A stretch of 64,000 bases of DNA from Chryseobacterium endalhagicum. GTDB lineage: Bacteria; Bacteroidota; Bacteroidia; Flavobacteriales; Weeksellaceae. Both the position numbers and the translations under genes were made by a program. Where the stretch lies: assembly GCF_016745235.1 (NCBI RefSeq), contig NZ_JAELVM010000001.1, positions 571,856 to 635,855 of the forward strand, read 5' to 3'. A model generated the notes under the pieces. That model made no database searches. It was not told the origin of the DNA and saw only the letters and a program-made list of their open reading frames with translations. Each line of letters starts with the position of its first letter. Within the stretch, counting starts at the first letter, position 1. This document shows, piece after piece, positions 28,179 through 36,653 of this stretch.

Positions 28179-29084
28179 TTAAAATAAATTAAAATACGTA
28201 CCTGCTTTAAAAGTAATTAAGCTCATAATGATAAGCCATAAGCTTACCTCCTGCATCCAGTATTTAGGCAGAAATCTCATCATCCTGCTGAGAATGATGC
28301 TTGATGGAAATGCCAGAAGCAGTAAATATTCGTAGTTTTTATTCATATACAGAATAATGGTCACCAGCTGGGCCAGTGAAAAGACAAGCAGGAATGTATA
28401 TTTGTACCGGCTTATCGGGCTTTTTTTATTGTAATTTTTAAAATGGTCGTATACTGCATAAATAAGCATCAGCAGCACAGGAATCAAAGGAAGGAGATCC
28501 ATATAATCCGTCATCGGCTTCATTTTTCCAAACGGGAAATAATCAATATTCCACGTTGTAAAACTGAAAAAGAACATGATGGAAAAATAGCTGAATGCAA
28601 TCATTACAATTCCCAAAAGGAACCTGAAGAGATTCAAACTTACTTTTTGAGACGTTGCAATCACGTGAACAATCACGAAAACCGCCATGGGCCACGTGGT
28701 AGGCAGGAAAATAAAATTCAGGGCCACAATGGCTCCTACCAGTACATAGGACTTCTTCCTGATATCTTCATCGGCACTTGTCAGAAGGAGAAGAAGAAAG
28801 GAATTCGTAAGCAGGGATACCGCAATTCCGATGTCCAGATTTCCCGGATACAGGCCGAAAACAAAAATAGTATATAGAAATAACGGCAGATGCGTCTGAT
28901 AATTCAGGGCAATGCTGTGAAAACAAAAATAACCCAGAGCAATTCCCAGGAAAGTTATTCCGGCAACAATAGCCTCATAAGTATTGAAATTCAGTATGTT
29001 AAATATTATAACTACTAAAAGAAGAAAACCAATATAAACAGGAATTGAAAAAATATTGCTTTCTTTTGAAAGTAATTTAAACAT
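28179..29084 (-). CDS. DUF6427 family polytopic membrane protein
   Basis: A 301-residue inner-membrane protein with about nine hydrophobic helices (for example VYIGFLLLVVIIFNILNF and GITFLGIALGYFCFHSIAL). It matches the flavobacterial DUF6427 family, whose function is unknown. It leads a two-gene operon with the DUF3109 gene. Its start ATG is only a few bases from a plus-strand promoter box, and its own -7 box lies at 29101-29108 on the minus strand, overlapping the divergent DUF6341 promoter. Confidence 0.88.
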   Translation of the reverse strand: MFKLLSKESNIFSIPVYIGFLLLVVIIFNILNFNTYEAIVAGITFLGIALGYFCFHSIALNYQTHLPLFLYTIFVFGLYPGNLDIGIAVSLLTNSFLLLLLTSADEDIRKKSYVLVGAIVALNFIFLPTTWPMAVFVIVHVIATSQKVSLNLFRFLLGIVMIAFSYFSIMFFFSFTTWNIDYFPFGKMKPMTDYMDLLPLIPVLLMLIYAVYDHFKNYNKKSPISRYKYTFLLVFSLAQLVTIILYMNKNYEYLLLLAFPSSIILSRMMRFLPKYWMQEVSLWLIIMSLITFKAGTYFNLF

Positions 29085-29090
29085 TTTTTA

Positions 29091-29108
29091 TAAATTTGTA
29101 CAAAGTTA
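29091..29108. promoter_or_regulatory. Head-to-head -7 boxes of divergent DUF6427 and DUF6341 genes
   Basis: A plus-strand TAAATTTG (29091-29098) and a minus-strand TAACTTTG (29108-29101) lie back to back with two bases between them. The plus box gives a leader of about 25 nt, the minus box about 10-15 nt. Polymerase could not occupy both at once. Confidence 0.65.
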
Positions 29109-29126
29109 ATTTAAAAAAGGAAAATA

Positions 29127-29360
29127 ATGACGTCTTTCTGGTTATTCTTAAGTAAAGTTTTCAAATGGGCCTTCGGTTTTTTTGATGCATTTGGAAATGT
29201 TCTGAACTGGATTCTATTTATCGTTTGCTGTGTATTATTCGTATACTGGTGCTATGTACTGGTTGTGACACTGGGCGGTGATAAAGACAAAGAATATTAT
29301 TCTCCTACTGAGGGTAAAAACCCTTACTACGATCCTAAGATCTATAAAAAAGAAGGTTAA
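29127..29360 (+). CDS. DUF6341 family small membrane protein
   Basis: A 77-residue protein with one strong membrane helix (VLNWILFIVCCVLFVYWCYVLVVTL) preceded by an amphipathic FWLFLSKVFKWAFGFF stretch and followed by a charged tail with PYYDPKIYKKEG. It matches the flavobacterial DUF6341 family of unknown function. It is divergent from DUF6427/DUF3109 with shared promoter DNA, so the three may be regulated together. Well-formed terminator at 29381. Confidence 0.88.
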   Translation: MTSFWLFLSKVFKWAFGFFDAFGNVLNWILFIVCCVLFVYWCYVLVVTLGGDKDKEYYSPTEGKNPYYDPKIYKKEG

Positions 29361-29380
29361 TTAATTGGTTATATAGTAAA

Positions 29381-29415
29381 AAACCGATCGGACTTTGGTC
29401 TGATCGGTTTTTTTA
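29381..29415 (+). terminator. Bidirectional terminator between DUF6341 and UspA genes
   Basis: aaaccgatc and gatcggttt arms with internal mismatch are followed by T-run; A-run on the left lets it serve the convergent minus gene as well. Confidence 0.88.
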
Positions 29416-29439
29416 TTAACGATTAAAATTCAATTTTCT

Positions 29440-29877
29440 CTAGTCGTGGATGGGAAGTACAAGTACCGGAACCGGTGAATCTTTCGTAAGCCCTTTCGTT
29501 AAGCTTCCAATAAACACATCATAAATTCCGCTTCTGCCATGTGATCCCATAACGATATAATCTGCATTCTTAGCCTTTGCATAATCCAGGATCGTATCCT
29601 TTGCGATTCCCTGTTTTAAAAGATGCTCGCAGTCTACATCATTAGCTATAATTCTCTGCTCGATCTTATTCAGCTGTACCAGTTCTTCTCTGATCTCATT
29701 GGCTTCTACTTCAGGAAAATATTGATATCCCATATCACCGATAGCAAAACCAATATCCGAAGGTGCCACGTGAATCAGAAAGATTCTGCCGTTCAACTGT
29801 TTTGCAAATTTTACGGCTCCGTCTACAAGCTGTTCTGTTTTGTCCCCAAAATCTACGGGAAGTACAATATTTATCAT
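29440..29877 (-). CDS. Universal stress protein (UspA family)
   Basis: A 145-residue single-domain UspA protein. The ATP-binding signature G-x2-G-x9-G-(S/T) is visible in MGSHGRSGIYDVFIGSLTKGL near the C-terminus, and the N-terminal strand INIVLPVDFGD is typical. ATP binding and a role in stress survival are inferred from the family. It is likely monocistronic. Confidence 0.92.
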   Translation of the reverse strand: MINIVLPVDFGDKTEQLVDGAVKFAKQLNGRIFLIHVAPSDIGFAIGDMGYQYFPEVEANEIREELVQLNKIEQRIIANDVDCEHLLKQGIAKDTILDYAKAKNADYIVMGSHGRSGIYDVFIGSLTKGLTKDSPVPVLVLPIHD

Positions 29878-29937
29878 GACCTCTAATTTTGTTATCCTAA
29901 AGATAAGAAAAAAAGCCGGAATTTTTATGTTAAATAC

Positions 29938-30543
29938 TTATAATATTCGGATGTCAAGAATTTTTTCATCTCTCAGATAAGCCTCCAGGATGTCATTTTC
30001 ATGCACTTGTCCTACCCCTTTCGGAGTTCCTGTGAAAATAAGATCACCTACCCTCAGTGTGAAGTACTGGGACGCAAAAGCAATAATATCATCAAAACTG
30101 AAAATCATATCTTTTGTATTGCCGTCCTGAACTTTTTCTTTGTTTTGAAGTAAGGAAAACTGAAGTGCTTCCAGATCATAATTCTCCTTTTTAAAGAAAT
30201 TTCCCATTACGGCAGAACCGTCAAAACCTTTCGCCAGTTCCCAGGGAAGTCCTTTGGATTTAAGTTCGCTCTGAAGATCTCTTGCCGTAAAATCTATTCC
30301 CAGACTGATCTCTTCATAATGCTTGTGAGCCGTTTCTTTCTGAATGTATTTTCCTCCTTTTGAAATTTTTAAAACAACTTCAAGCTCATAATGAACATCA
30401 TTGGAGAATTCCGGAATATAAAAATCATTTCCTTTCAGAACCGCCGTATCGGGTTTCATGAAAATAACCGGTTGTTCAGGGATTTCGTTTCCTAATTCCT
30501 TAGCATGTTCGCTGTAGTTTCTTCCTATACAAATGATTTTCAT
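29938..30543 (-). CDS. Fumarylacetoacetate hydrolase family protein
   Basis: A 201-residue FAH-superfamily enzyme that probably cleaves or decarboxylates a beta-keto acid. The metal-binding acidic residues appear in HYELEVVL and in GIDFTARDLQSELKSKG, and the GRNYSEHAKELG N-terminus and TPKGVGQVHENDIL end are family hallmarks. The substrate is not deducible; acylpyruvate or oxaloacetate activity is common in this group. Adjacent genes are unrelated. Confidence 0.9.
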   Translation of the reverse strand: MKIICIGRNYSEHAKELGNEIPEQPVIFMKPDTAVLKGNDFYIPEFSNDVHYELEVVLKISKGGKYIQKETAHKHYEEISLGIDFTARDLQSELKSKGLPWELAKGFDGSAVMGNFFKKENYDLEALQFSLLQNKEKVQDGNTKDMIFSFDDIIAFASQYFTLRVGDLIFTGTPKGVGQVHENDILEAYLRDEKILDIRIL

Positions 30544-30628
30544 AACGTTTAATTATTTATGTTTGATGAGCCCGTCATTGCGGGGAATGTAATGACGAAG
30601 CAGTCTTTATTATTTTTAAACCTAAACT

Positions 30629-31030
30629 TTATTCGGGTGTAAACTCATTTCCGCAATAATAGCATACAAACTTCTGGCTCGACAAAATGGAGATTCCAAA
30701 GAAGCTTGTAGCCCTGTCGTCCCTGTAAATATGGTTGGAGCCACATTTCGGGCATACAAAATCAAATGCCGGGTCTTTAATGGTATGTTCTACTTCCAAA
30801 GAATAGGCCTCATTATCATTATAATCCTGCAGGATCTGTTTAGCCTTTTCCAGATCATCTTCAAAAACCTGCAGCTGAATGCCGCCCACAGCCTGAGAAA
30901 GCAGCCAGTCCGACTGGATCAGTTGCTCATTGGCGATGAAGCTGTTCACGCCGTTGTCAGCAAGGATCTGCTTGTCCCTGTTGGCTTCAAGAGCGGTTTC
31001 GTAGAATTTAAAACGGGTCAGATTCGACAT
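30629..31030 (-). CDS. DUF2007 domain protein with C-terminal zinc ribbon
   Basis: A 133-residue protein in two parts: a DUF2007 putative signal-transducing domain (residues 5-75, with QAVGGIQLQVFEDDLEKAKQIL) and a zinc ribbon with CPKC and CYYC pairs (residues 95-130). Function unknown. It ends four bases before the exonuclease gene stop on the same strand order, so it is downstream in an exonuclease/DUF2007 operon. Confidence 0.85.
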   Translation of the reverse strand: MSNLTRFKFYETALEANRDKQILADNGVNSFIANEQLIQSDWLLSQAVGGIQLQVFEDDLEKAKQILQDYNDNEAYSLEVEHTIKDPAFDFVCPKCGSNHIYRDDRATSFFGISILSSQKFVCYYCGNEFTPE

Positions 31031-31033
31031 TTT

Positions 31034-31798
31034 TTAAAATTTACCTGAAAGTTGGATCTTTGTAAATACCTTTTTGGTGTACAGCGGAAAATCCGCATTC
31101 TGAAGCCATCCGTAATAGCCAAGATCCTTCTGGAAAACAGCTTTTACCACCTGGCCTTTATATTTCCCAAAGTTGAAAACAGCTTCGGTTTTATCATTGA
31201 ATCCGATGAATCCGGCAAGATCAGCATTCTTATTATGGAAAGTGAACTCACTTAAAGGCGCAATCTCATTCGGAATATCGTCATACTTTCCAACCTGCGC
31301 ATCCAGGACTTCGAAAGTAGCCATCACATCAGCCTCGGCAGAGTGTGCGTTTTCAAGAACCTTTCCGCAGTAGAACTGATAAGCAGCACCCAGATTTCTC
31401 GGTTCCTTTTTGTGGAAAATAGTCTGTGCATCCACCAGTCTGAATTTACTCAGATCAAAATCTATTTCTACCCTCAGCAATTCTTCTGCCAGAAGCGGAA
31501 CATCAAATCTGTTTGAATTGAATCCTCCAAGGTCACTTCCTGCAAGCATTTCCATCACCTTTGGGGCAATTTCTCTGAACGTAGGCGCATCTTTTACATC
31601 CTCATCATAAATTCCATGGATGGCGCTGGATTCAGCAGGAATAGGCATCTCCGGATTCACACGCCATGTTTTGCTTTCTCTGGACGCGTCCGGATTGACT
31701 TTTAAAATACAGATTTCTACAATTCTGTCCTTCCCGATATTCGTTCCTGTAGTTTCAAGATCAAAAATACAGAGAGGTTTATGGAGCTTTAAATTCAT
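31034..31798 (-). CDS. DEDD-type 3'-5' exonuclease (DnaQ/epsilon-like)
   Basis: A 254-residue protein with an N-terminal exonuclease domain: CIFDLETTGTNIGKDRIVEI (ExoI, D-E), the ExoII region LGGFNSNRFDVPLL and ExoIII HSAEADVMATFEVL. This is a DEDDh/DEDDy exonuclease; the spacing with HSAEAD favours the DEDDh form. A C-terminal extension contains repeated FNFGKYKGQVV-like segment often found in this family. The start is placed at 31798 because it gives the usual MNLKLHKPLCIFDLETTG; an open frame extends 30 codons further, through repeat sequence. Confidence 0.88.
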   Translation of the reverse strand: MNLKLHKPLCIFDLETTGTNIGKDRIVEICILKVNPDASRESKTWRVNPEMPIPAESSAIHGIYDEDVKDAPTFREIAPKVMEMLAGSDLGGFNSNRFDVPLLAEELLRVEIDFDLSKFRLVDAQTIFHKKEPRNLGAAYQFYCGKVLENAHSAEADVMATFEVLDAQVGKYDDIPNEIAPLSEFTFHNKNADLAGFIGFNDKTEAVFNFGKYKGQVVKAVFQKDLGYYGWLQNADFPLYTKKVFTKIQLSGKF

Positions 31799-31874
31799 GT
31801 TGTTAATTTGAAAATGAGTTAATTTGATAATGTGCTGATTGGGTGATATGCTGATATGCTGATGAGTTGATATA

Positions 31875-31916
31875 CTAATTTCTAACATCTAACATCTAGC
31901 TTCTAACTTCTAGTCT
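31875..31916. repeat. Heptanucleotide tandem repeat, unit CTAACAT/CTAACTT x6
   Basis: Six consecutive 7-nt units (CTAATTT, CTAACAT, CTAACAT, CTAGCTT, CTAACTT, CTAGTCT) abut the pssA stop codon. Just upstream (31838-31870) is an 8-nt repeat of gatatgct type. The same heptamer family appears in reverse orientation at 48473-48500. Confidence 0.85.
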
Positions 31917-32630
31917 CTACTTCAGCTGTCTTTGAAAAACCAGCGATACTAATATATAATAAATAACAAGCATCGGAATACCTACGATCTGAAATATAAT
32001 CAGAATAGCAATTCCGCCGCCTAATAAAATAACTTTCGGATAATTGTCCTGCAGCTTTTTCGATTTGAATTTCATGGCCATCATCTTGATCGGGCTGATC
32101 AGAAGCCATGAGGTAATAAGCGTCAATACAATCAGAAATAATGAATTGTCAAATAAAAATCCAAAGTTTCCGGTTTCTTTGAACGCATAATACAGTCCAA
32201 AGAGCAGTACGGTGTTGGTTGGGGTGTTTAATCCTTTGAAATAATAACGCTGTTCTTCATCAAGATTAAAGATGGCCAGTCTGAGACAAGAGAAAACCGT
32301 CACCAGAAGCCCGATATAGCTTACATCAAAAGGAAGATGCAGACCCAGGATTTCATTTCCGAACGGCTCCAGCGCTTTGTACATCGTAAGACCCGGAATC
32401 AGTCCGAAACTTACCATATCTGCCAAAGAATCCAGCTGAAGTCCCAGATTGGAGTTGGATTTTACAGCGCGGGCTACAAACCCGTCAAAGAAATCAAAAA
32501 TGGAAGAAAGAATAAGACAGATCGCCGTAGTCTGGTAATCTCCCAGAATCAAATGTATCGCCCCCACACAGCCCGCAAATAAATTGGCAAGCGTCAGTAA
32601 ATTGGCAAGATTATTTTTTATGAAATTCAT
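31917..32630 (-). CDS. pssA: CDP-diacylglycerol--serine O-phosphatidyltransferase
   Basis: This inner-membrane enzyme makes phosphatidylserine from CDP-diacylglycerol and serine, the first step of phosphatidylethanolamine synthesis. The CDP-alcohol phosphotransferase signature D-G-x2-A-R-x8-G-x3-D-x3-D is seen in DGFVARAVKSNSNLGLQLDSLADMV region. Several hydrophobic helices follow. Length 237 residues is normal for the family. The gene is divergent from the sulfatase gene with a short promoter region, and the heptamer repeat array starts at its stop. Confidence 0.93.
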   Translation of the reverse strand: MNFIKNNLANLLTLANLFAGCVGAIHLILGDYQTTAICLILSSIFDFFDGFVARAVKSNSNLGLQLDSLADMVSFGLIPGLTMYKALEPFGNEILGLHLPFDVSYIGLLVTVFSCLRLAIFNLDEEQRYYFKGLNTPTNTVLLFGLYYAFKETGNFGFLFDNSLFLIVLTLITSWLLISPIKMMAMKFKSKKLQDNYPKVILLGGGIAILIIFQIVGIPMLVIYYILVSLVFQRQLK

Positions 32631-32635
32631 ATCCG

Positions 32636-32715
32636 CAAAAATACAGTTTTTCCAAATTTTATCCTGAAATATTATGAAGGAAAAAATACATTAATGTGAA
32701 TTTGATGTAAATTTG
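32636..32715. promoter_or_regulatory. Divergent -7 boxes of pssA and the sulfatase gene, both close to ATG
   Basis: Minus-strand TATTTTTG (32643-32636) ends five bases before the pssA ATG, and plus-strand TAAATTTG (32708-32715) ends four bases before the sulfatase ATG. Both would give leaderless or nearly leaderless mRNAs. The two boxes are separated by about 64 bp. Confidence 0.6.
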
Positions 32716-32719
32716 CCGG

Positions 32720-34648
32720 ATGAAATTTTTTAAAGAATTTAGAAAGCAGGAAGTTCTGGCTCTTTTATACAGAATTTTCTTAGCATACGTTTTTTATCAG
32801 GTTGCCAGACTTTTGTTCTGGTTTTTCAATAAGGAACTCATCAAAGTGGATTCCGTTTCAGATTATTTCAATATTGCATTTCATGGGATTGCTTTCGACA
32901 CAACGGCGATCTTATACGTCAATGCTTTATTTATTCTGCTGAGCCTTATTCCAATTGTCATCAATACCAAAAAAGCTTATCAGGCCGTTCTGTTCTGGCT
33001 GTATTTCATCACCAACGGAATAGCCTATGCCATGAATTTCGGTGATTTTGTCTATTATAAATTTGCCCAGGCCAGGCTGACATCCACCGCATTGCAGGTG
33101 GCGAAACATGAATCCAATATTTTTAAGGTTTTCACTGTTTCCATTATGCAGCATCCTTTTGTACTGATTTGGTTCATTGTGTTAATGGCACTTTGGGTTT
33201 TCCTGTACAAAAAAGTGAAAATTACATCGGGAAAGCCGGAAAAGCTTATCCCTTACTTCATCTGGTCCATATTGACTCTTTGCGGAACGGCCGTATTGGT
33301 TGTCGGAGGGATCCGTGGTGACTTCAAACACAGCACAAGACCAATCAATTTGGTGGATGCCAACCGTTTCGTAGTTAATCCGCTTCAAGGGAATATTGTT
33401 TTGAACAGTACGTTTTCATTTTTCAGAACGCTGGGAACCAATAACTTTAAAGAAGTTCATTTTGTAGACGAAAAATTTATCACGGATAATGTTCAGCCTT
33501 ATAAACTTTATGACAGGAAAGTAGAAAACCGTCCCAATATTGTCATTTTTATCGTTGAATCTTTCGGCAGGGAATATTCCGGAGCTTTTAATAAAGATAA
33601 AAATATCAATGGCTACGTTTCCTACACTCCATTCATCGACAGTCTGGCGGGACAGAGTTTGATTTTTCCTAATACTTTTGCAAACGGACGGCAGTCTATC
33701 CATGGAATGAGCAGCGTGCTGGCGGGAATTCCAAGTCTTACCGATGCATTTACCAGTTCACCGTATTCCAATCAGAAAATTCAGTCTATTGTTTCGGTGT
33801 GTAATGATCTGGGCTATGATACTTCTTTCTATCACGGTGCACCAAACGGATCCATGGGCTTCCTTGGATTTGGAAATATATTAGGGTTTAAACATTATTT
33901 CGGGAAAAACGAATTCAATCATGATGAGGATTTTGACGGAATGTGGGCCATCTGGGATGAACCTTTCCTTCAGTATTTCGCAAAAAATACAGGCCAGAAA
34001 CAGCCGTTTATGACCACGGTATTTACTGCTTCATCGCATCATCCGTTTAAAATTCCTGAAAAATATAAAGGGAAATTTAAAAAAGGAACCATAGAAATGC
34101 ATGAACCGATACAGTACACGGATTATGCCATCAAAAAATATTTTGAAACCGCTAAAAAGGAGCCTTGGTTTAACAATACCATATTCGTTTTCACAGGAGA
34201 TCATACCAATCAGATTGCCTACGGTGAATATGAAAAAGCGATGAACCGTTTTGCTGTTCCCTTGATTCTGTACTCTCCAAATCCTGCATACAACCTTAAA
34301 GGCGTGAATCCTGAAGTGGCACAGCAGATAGACATCTATCCAACCCTGGCAGATCTGATCGGGTACAATAAACAGATCAGAAGCTGGGGAAGAAGCCTTG
34401 TAAGCGATAAAAAATATCCGCCCATTGTGGTGAATTCAGATGGAAGTTCAGAGCAGTTTATCATCGGAAACCATATGTACCGTTTTGACGGTAAGGAAAT
34501 CACCGGAGTATATGAAAAAAATGACCTTGGATTTGCCAATAACCTTTTGGGTAAACTAAAAACCCCGGAAATAGAAAAAGAAATGCTGACCGCAAAAGCA
34601 TGGTATCAGGATTATATGGATAGGGTAATTAATAGGAAACTGAAATAG
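32720..34648 (+). CDS. LtaS-like sulfatase-superfamily membrane protein
   Basis: A 642-residue protein with about five N-terminal membrane helices (residues 1-200) and a C-terminal alkaline phosphatase/sulfatase-fold domain. The catalytic regions are NIVIFIVESFGREY (metal-binding Glu), GRQSIHGMSSVLAGIPS (nucleophile region) and FTGDHTNQ (metal-binding Asp/His). The family transfers phosphoglycerol or phosphoethanolamine groups to membrane glycolipids; in Gram-negative Bacteroidota the true substrate is unknown. It stands alone, with promoter box at 32708. Confidence 0.87.
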   Translation: MKFFKEFRKQEVLALLYRIFLAYVFYQVARLLFWFFNKELIKVDSVSDYFNIAFHGIAFDTTAILYVNALFILLSLIPIVINTKKAYQAVLFWLYFITNGIAYAMNFGDFVYYKFAQARLTSTALQVAKHESNIFKVFTVSIMQHPFVLIWFIVLMALWVFLYKKVKITSGKPEKLIPYFIWSILTLCGTAVLVVGGIRGDFKHSTRPINLVDANRFVVNPLQGNIVLNSTFSFFRTLGTNNFKEVHFVDEKFITDNVQPYKLYDRKVENRPNIVIFIVESFGREYSGAFNKDKNINGYVSYTPFIDSLAGQSLIFPNTFANGRQSIHGMSSVLAGIPSLTDAFTSSPYSNQKIQSIVSVCNDLGYDTSFYHGAPNGSMGFLGFGNILGFKHYFGKNEFNHDEDFDGMWAIWDEPFLQYFAKNTGQKQPFMTTVFTASSHHPFKIPEKYKGKFKKGTIEMHEPIQYTDYAIKKYFETAKKEPWFNNTIFVFTGDHTNQIAYGEYEKAMNRFAVPLILYSPNPAYNLKGVNPEVAQQIDIYPTLADLIGYNKQIRSWGRSLVSDKKYPPIVVNSDGSSEQFIIGNHMYRFDGKEITGVYEKNDLGFANNLLGKLKTPEIEKEMLTAKAWYQDYMDRVINRKLK

Positions 34649-34909
34649 CTTGAGGTGCTTGGAGAGCGTATGAGCGGAGAATTTGTTGCTGGTTGACAGT
34701 TGCTTGGTTGAGAGTTACTGGTTCGAAACCCGCATCCCGAAACCCAGAACTTTATAAAGTGCTAAAATCTACCGAAACCCGCATCTTGAAAGTTTGGCCT
34801 ATCATATGCTTAGTATAATAAAAGTTTTTGCCTGTTTGGAATTTAATTTATATTTTTATCAATAGATAGGTAACGAAAAACGTATATCAGAATTAAAACT
34901 ATAAGAAAT

Positions 34910-35329
34910 ATGAAAAAAGTATTATTAACATTTGTACTTTCCCTGTTCGGTGTATTGTCATTTGCGCAGATTGAAGGTAAGTGGAAGACTATTGATGACG
35001 AAACGAAGCAGGCGAAGTCTGTTGTTGAGATCTATAAAAAGTCAGACGGAAAGTATTACGGAAAAGTTTCCCAGCTGCTTATAAAGCCGGCAGATCCAAA
35101 CTGTTCAGCATGTAAGGACGACAGAAAAGGGAAGCCAATTGTAGGACTGGAAATCATCAGAGGTCTTAAAAAAGACGGGGATGAATTTACAGGAGGAACC
35201 ATCACAGACCCTAAAACAGGAAAAACGTACAAATGTACCATCACAAAAAGTGGTGACAAACTGAATGTAAGAGGATATATGGGAGTTTCCATATTAGGAA
35301 GAACTCAGGTTTGGGACAAAGTAAACTAG
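34910..35329 (+). CDS. DUF2147 family exported protein
   Basis: A 139-residue exported protein. The signal peptide (MKKVLLTFVLSLFGVLSFAQ) is followed by the DUF2147 lipocalin-like domain: GKWKTIDDETKQAKSVVEIY at the start, GLEIIRGLKKDGDEFTGG in the middle and GRTQVWDKV at the end. Function unknown; periplasmic. Its upstream 261-bp spacer is repeat-derived, and two terminator-like hairpins follow. Confidence 0.88.
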   Translation: MKKVLLTFVLSLFGVLSFAQIEGKWKTIDDETKQAKSVVEIYKKSDGKYYGKVSQLLIKPADPNCSACKDDRKGKPIVGLEIIRGLKKDGDEFTGGTITDPKTGKTYKCTITKSGDKLNVRGYMGVSILGRTQVWDKVN

Positions 35330-35352
35330 TCAAGTTTAAAATAGAATTTTAA

Positions 35353-35386
35353 GACGGCATTTCAGAAATGAGATGCCGTTTTTTAT
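35353..35386 (+). terminator. Terminator after the DUF2147 gene
   Basis: acggcat and atgccgt form the stem and T-run follows. Confidence 0.88.
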
Positions 35387-35468
35387 TTTTAAGACTTATG
35401 ATGTAGGATTAAAAACAGCGAAACAGGCGGACTCATAAAAGAAAAACCTTTTTGATTCCATTAATATT

Positions 35469-35499
35469 AAGGCACCTCATTCAATGAGATGCCTTTTTT
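35469..35499 (+). terminator. Second terminator-like hairpin before pdhB
   Basis: ggca-ctcat and atgag-tgcc arms are followed by T-run, about 85 bp after the first terminator. Its sequence is similar to the first (both contain atgagatgcc), which suggests duplication. Confidence 0.7.
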
Positions 35500-35523
35500 G
35501 TTATGTTACTAATAAAAAATCAC

Positions 35524-35531
35524 TATTTTTG
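35524..35531 (+). promoter_or_regulatory. -7 box TATTTTTG of pdhB
   Basis: The box matches TAnnTTTG and ends 23 bp before the pdhB ATG. Confidence 0.65.
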
Positions 35532-35554
35532 TAGTCTAAATTTTTCAAATAAAT

Positions 35555-36535
35555 ATGGCAGAATATACTTTTCGTGAGGTAATTGCACAGGCAATGAGCG
35601 AGGAAATGCGTAAAGACGAATCCATCTTTTTAATGGGGGAGGAAGTTGCAGAATACAATGGTGCGTATAAAGCTTCAAAAGGAATGCTGGATGAATTTGG
35701 TCCTAAAAGAATAATCGATACACCCATTGCTGAGCTTGGTTTTACCGGGATTGCTGTAGGGGCTGCGATGAATGGTAACAGACCAATTGTAGAGTATATG
35801 ACGTTCAATTTCTCATTGGTAGGTATTGATCAGATTATTAATAATGCGGCCAAGATCCGTCAGATGAGTGGTGGACAGTGGAATTGCCCGATCGTTTTCA
35901 GAGGACCTACTGCTTCGGCAGGACAGTTGGGAGCTACACACTCTCAGGCTTTTGAAAACTGGTTTGCAAACGTTCCCGGACTTAAAGTAGTGGTTCCTTC
36001 AAACCCTTACGATGCGAAAGGATTATTGAAAACAGCAATCCAGGATAACGACCCGGTGATTTTCATGGAATCTGAGCAGATGTATGGCGACAAAATGGAA
36101 ATTCCTGAAGAAGAATATTACCTGCCGATAGGTAAAGCAGATATTAAAAGAGAAGGTACAGATGTTACTTTGGTTTCTTTCGGCAAGATCATGAAGCTGG
36201 CCATCCAGGCGGCTGAAGATATGGCTAAAGAAGGAATCTCTGTAGAAGTGATTGACCTTAGAACAGTTCGTCCTCTTGATTTTGATACCGTTTTAGCTTC
36301 CGTTAAAAAGACCAACAGATTGGTAATCCTTGAAGAAGCATGGCCATTTGGTTCCGTATCTTCTGAAATTACTTATATGGTACAGCAAAAAGCCTTTGAC
36401 TATCTGGATGCACCTATCAAGAGAATTACCACTCCTGATGCACCTGCTCCGTATTCAGCGGCATTATTTGCAGAATGGTTCCCTAAGCTTGAAAAAGTAA
36501 AAGAGGAAATCAAAAAAGCGATGTACGTAAAATAA
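35555..36535 (+). CDS. pdhB: Pyruvate dehydrogenase E1 component, beta subunit
   Basis: The beta subunit of the thiamine-diphosphate-dependent E1 enzyme, part of the pyruvate (or branched-chain 2-oxo acid) dehydrogenase complex. The 326-residue length and motifs fit: FREVIAQAMSEEMRKDESIFLMGEEV, the catalytic Glu region in GEEVAEYNGAYK, GLKVVVPSNPYDAKGLLK and EAWPFGSVSSEI. The alpha subunit is not adjacent, so it must be elsewhere, as is usual in flavobacteria. Branched-chain substrate specificity cannot be excluded by sequence reading. Confidence 0.92.
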   Translation: MAEYTFREVIAQAMSEEMRKDESIFLMGEEVAEYNGAYKASKGMLDEFGPKRIIDTPIAELGFTGIAVGAAMNGNRPIVEYMTFNFSLVGIDQIINNAAKIRQMSGGQWNCPIVFRGPTASAGQLGATHSQAFENWFANVPGLKVVVPSNPYDAKGLLKTAIQDNDPVIFMESEQMYGDKMEIPEEEYYLPIGKADIKREGTDVTLVSFGKIMKLAIQAAEDMAKEGISVEVIDLRTVRPLDFDTVLASVKKTNRLVILEEAWPFGSVSSEITYMVQQKAFDYLDAPIKRITTPDAPAPYSAALFAEWFPKLEKVKEEIKKAMYVK

Positions 36536-36545
36536 CTATTATAGA

Positions 36546-36571
36546 GAAAAACTTCCGAAAGGAAGTTTTTT
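36546..36571 (+). terminator. Terminator of pdhB
   Basis: aaacttcc and ggaagttt arms with GAAA loop are followed by T-run. Confidence 0.9.
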
Positions 36572-36619
36572 CATTTATTATATTCATGAAGAATAATTCA
36601 TGACGTCATAAAATTAGTA

Positions 36620-36627
36620 TAAATTTG
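36620..36627 (+). promoter_or_regulatory. -7 box TAAATTTG of kup
   Basis: Matches TAnnTTTG, 26 bp before the ATG at 36654. Confidence 0.6.
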
Positions 36628-36653
36628 CGCTTTTAAAAAATAAATTGGCTGAT

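Noticed and set aside
31799..31888. N-terminal extension of the exonuclease
   Set aside because: The added 30 codons are repeat-derived sequence (gatatgct units), and the family start is at 31798.
34715..34745. tRNA T-loop-like string ggttcgaaaccc
   Set aside because: It belongs to a degenerate repeat patch; no acceptor stem, anticodon arm or CCA-compatible structure surrounds it.
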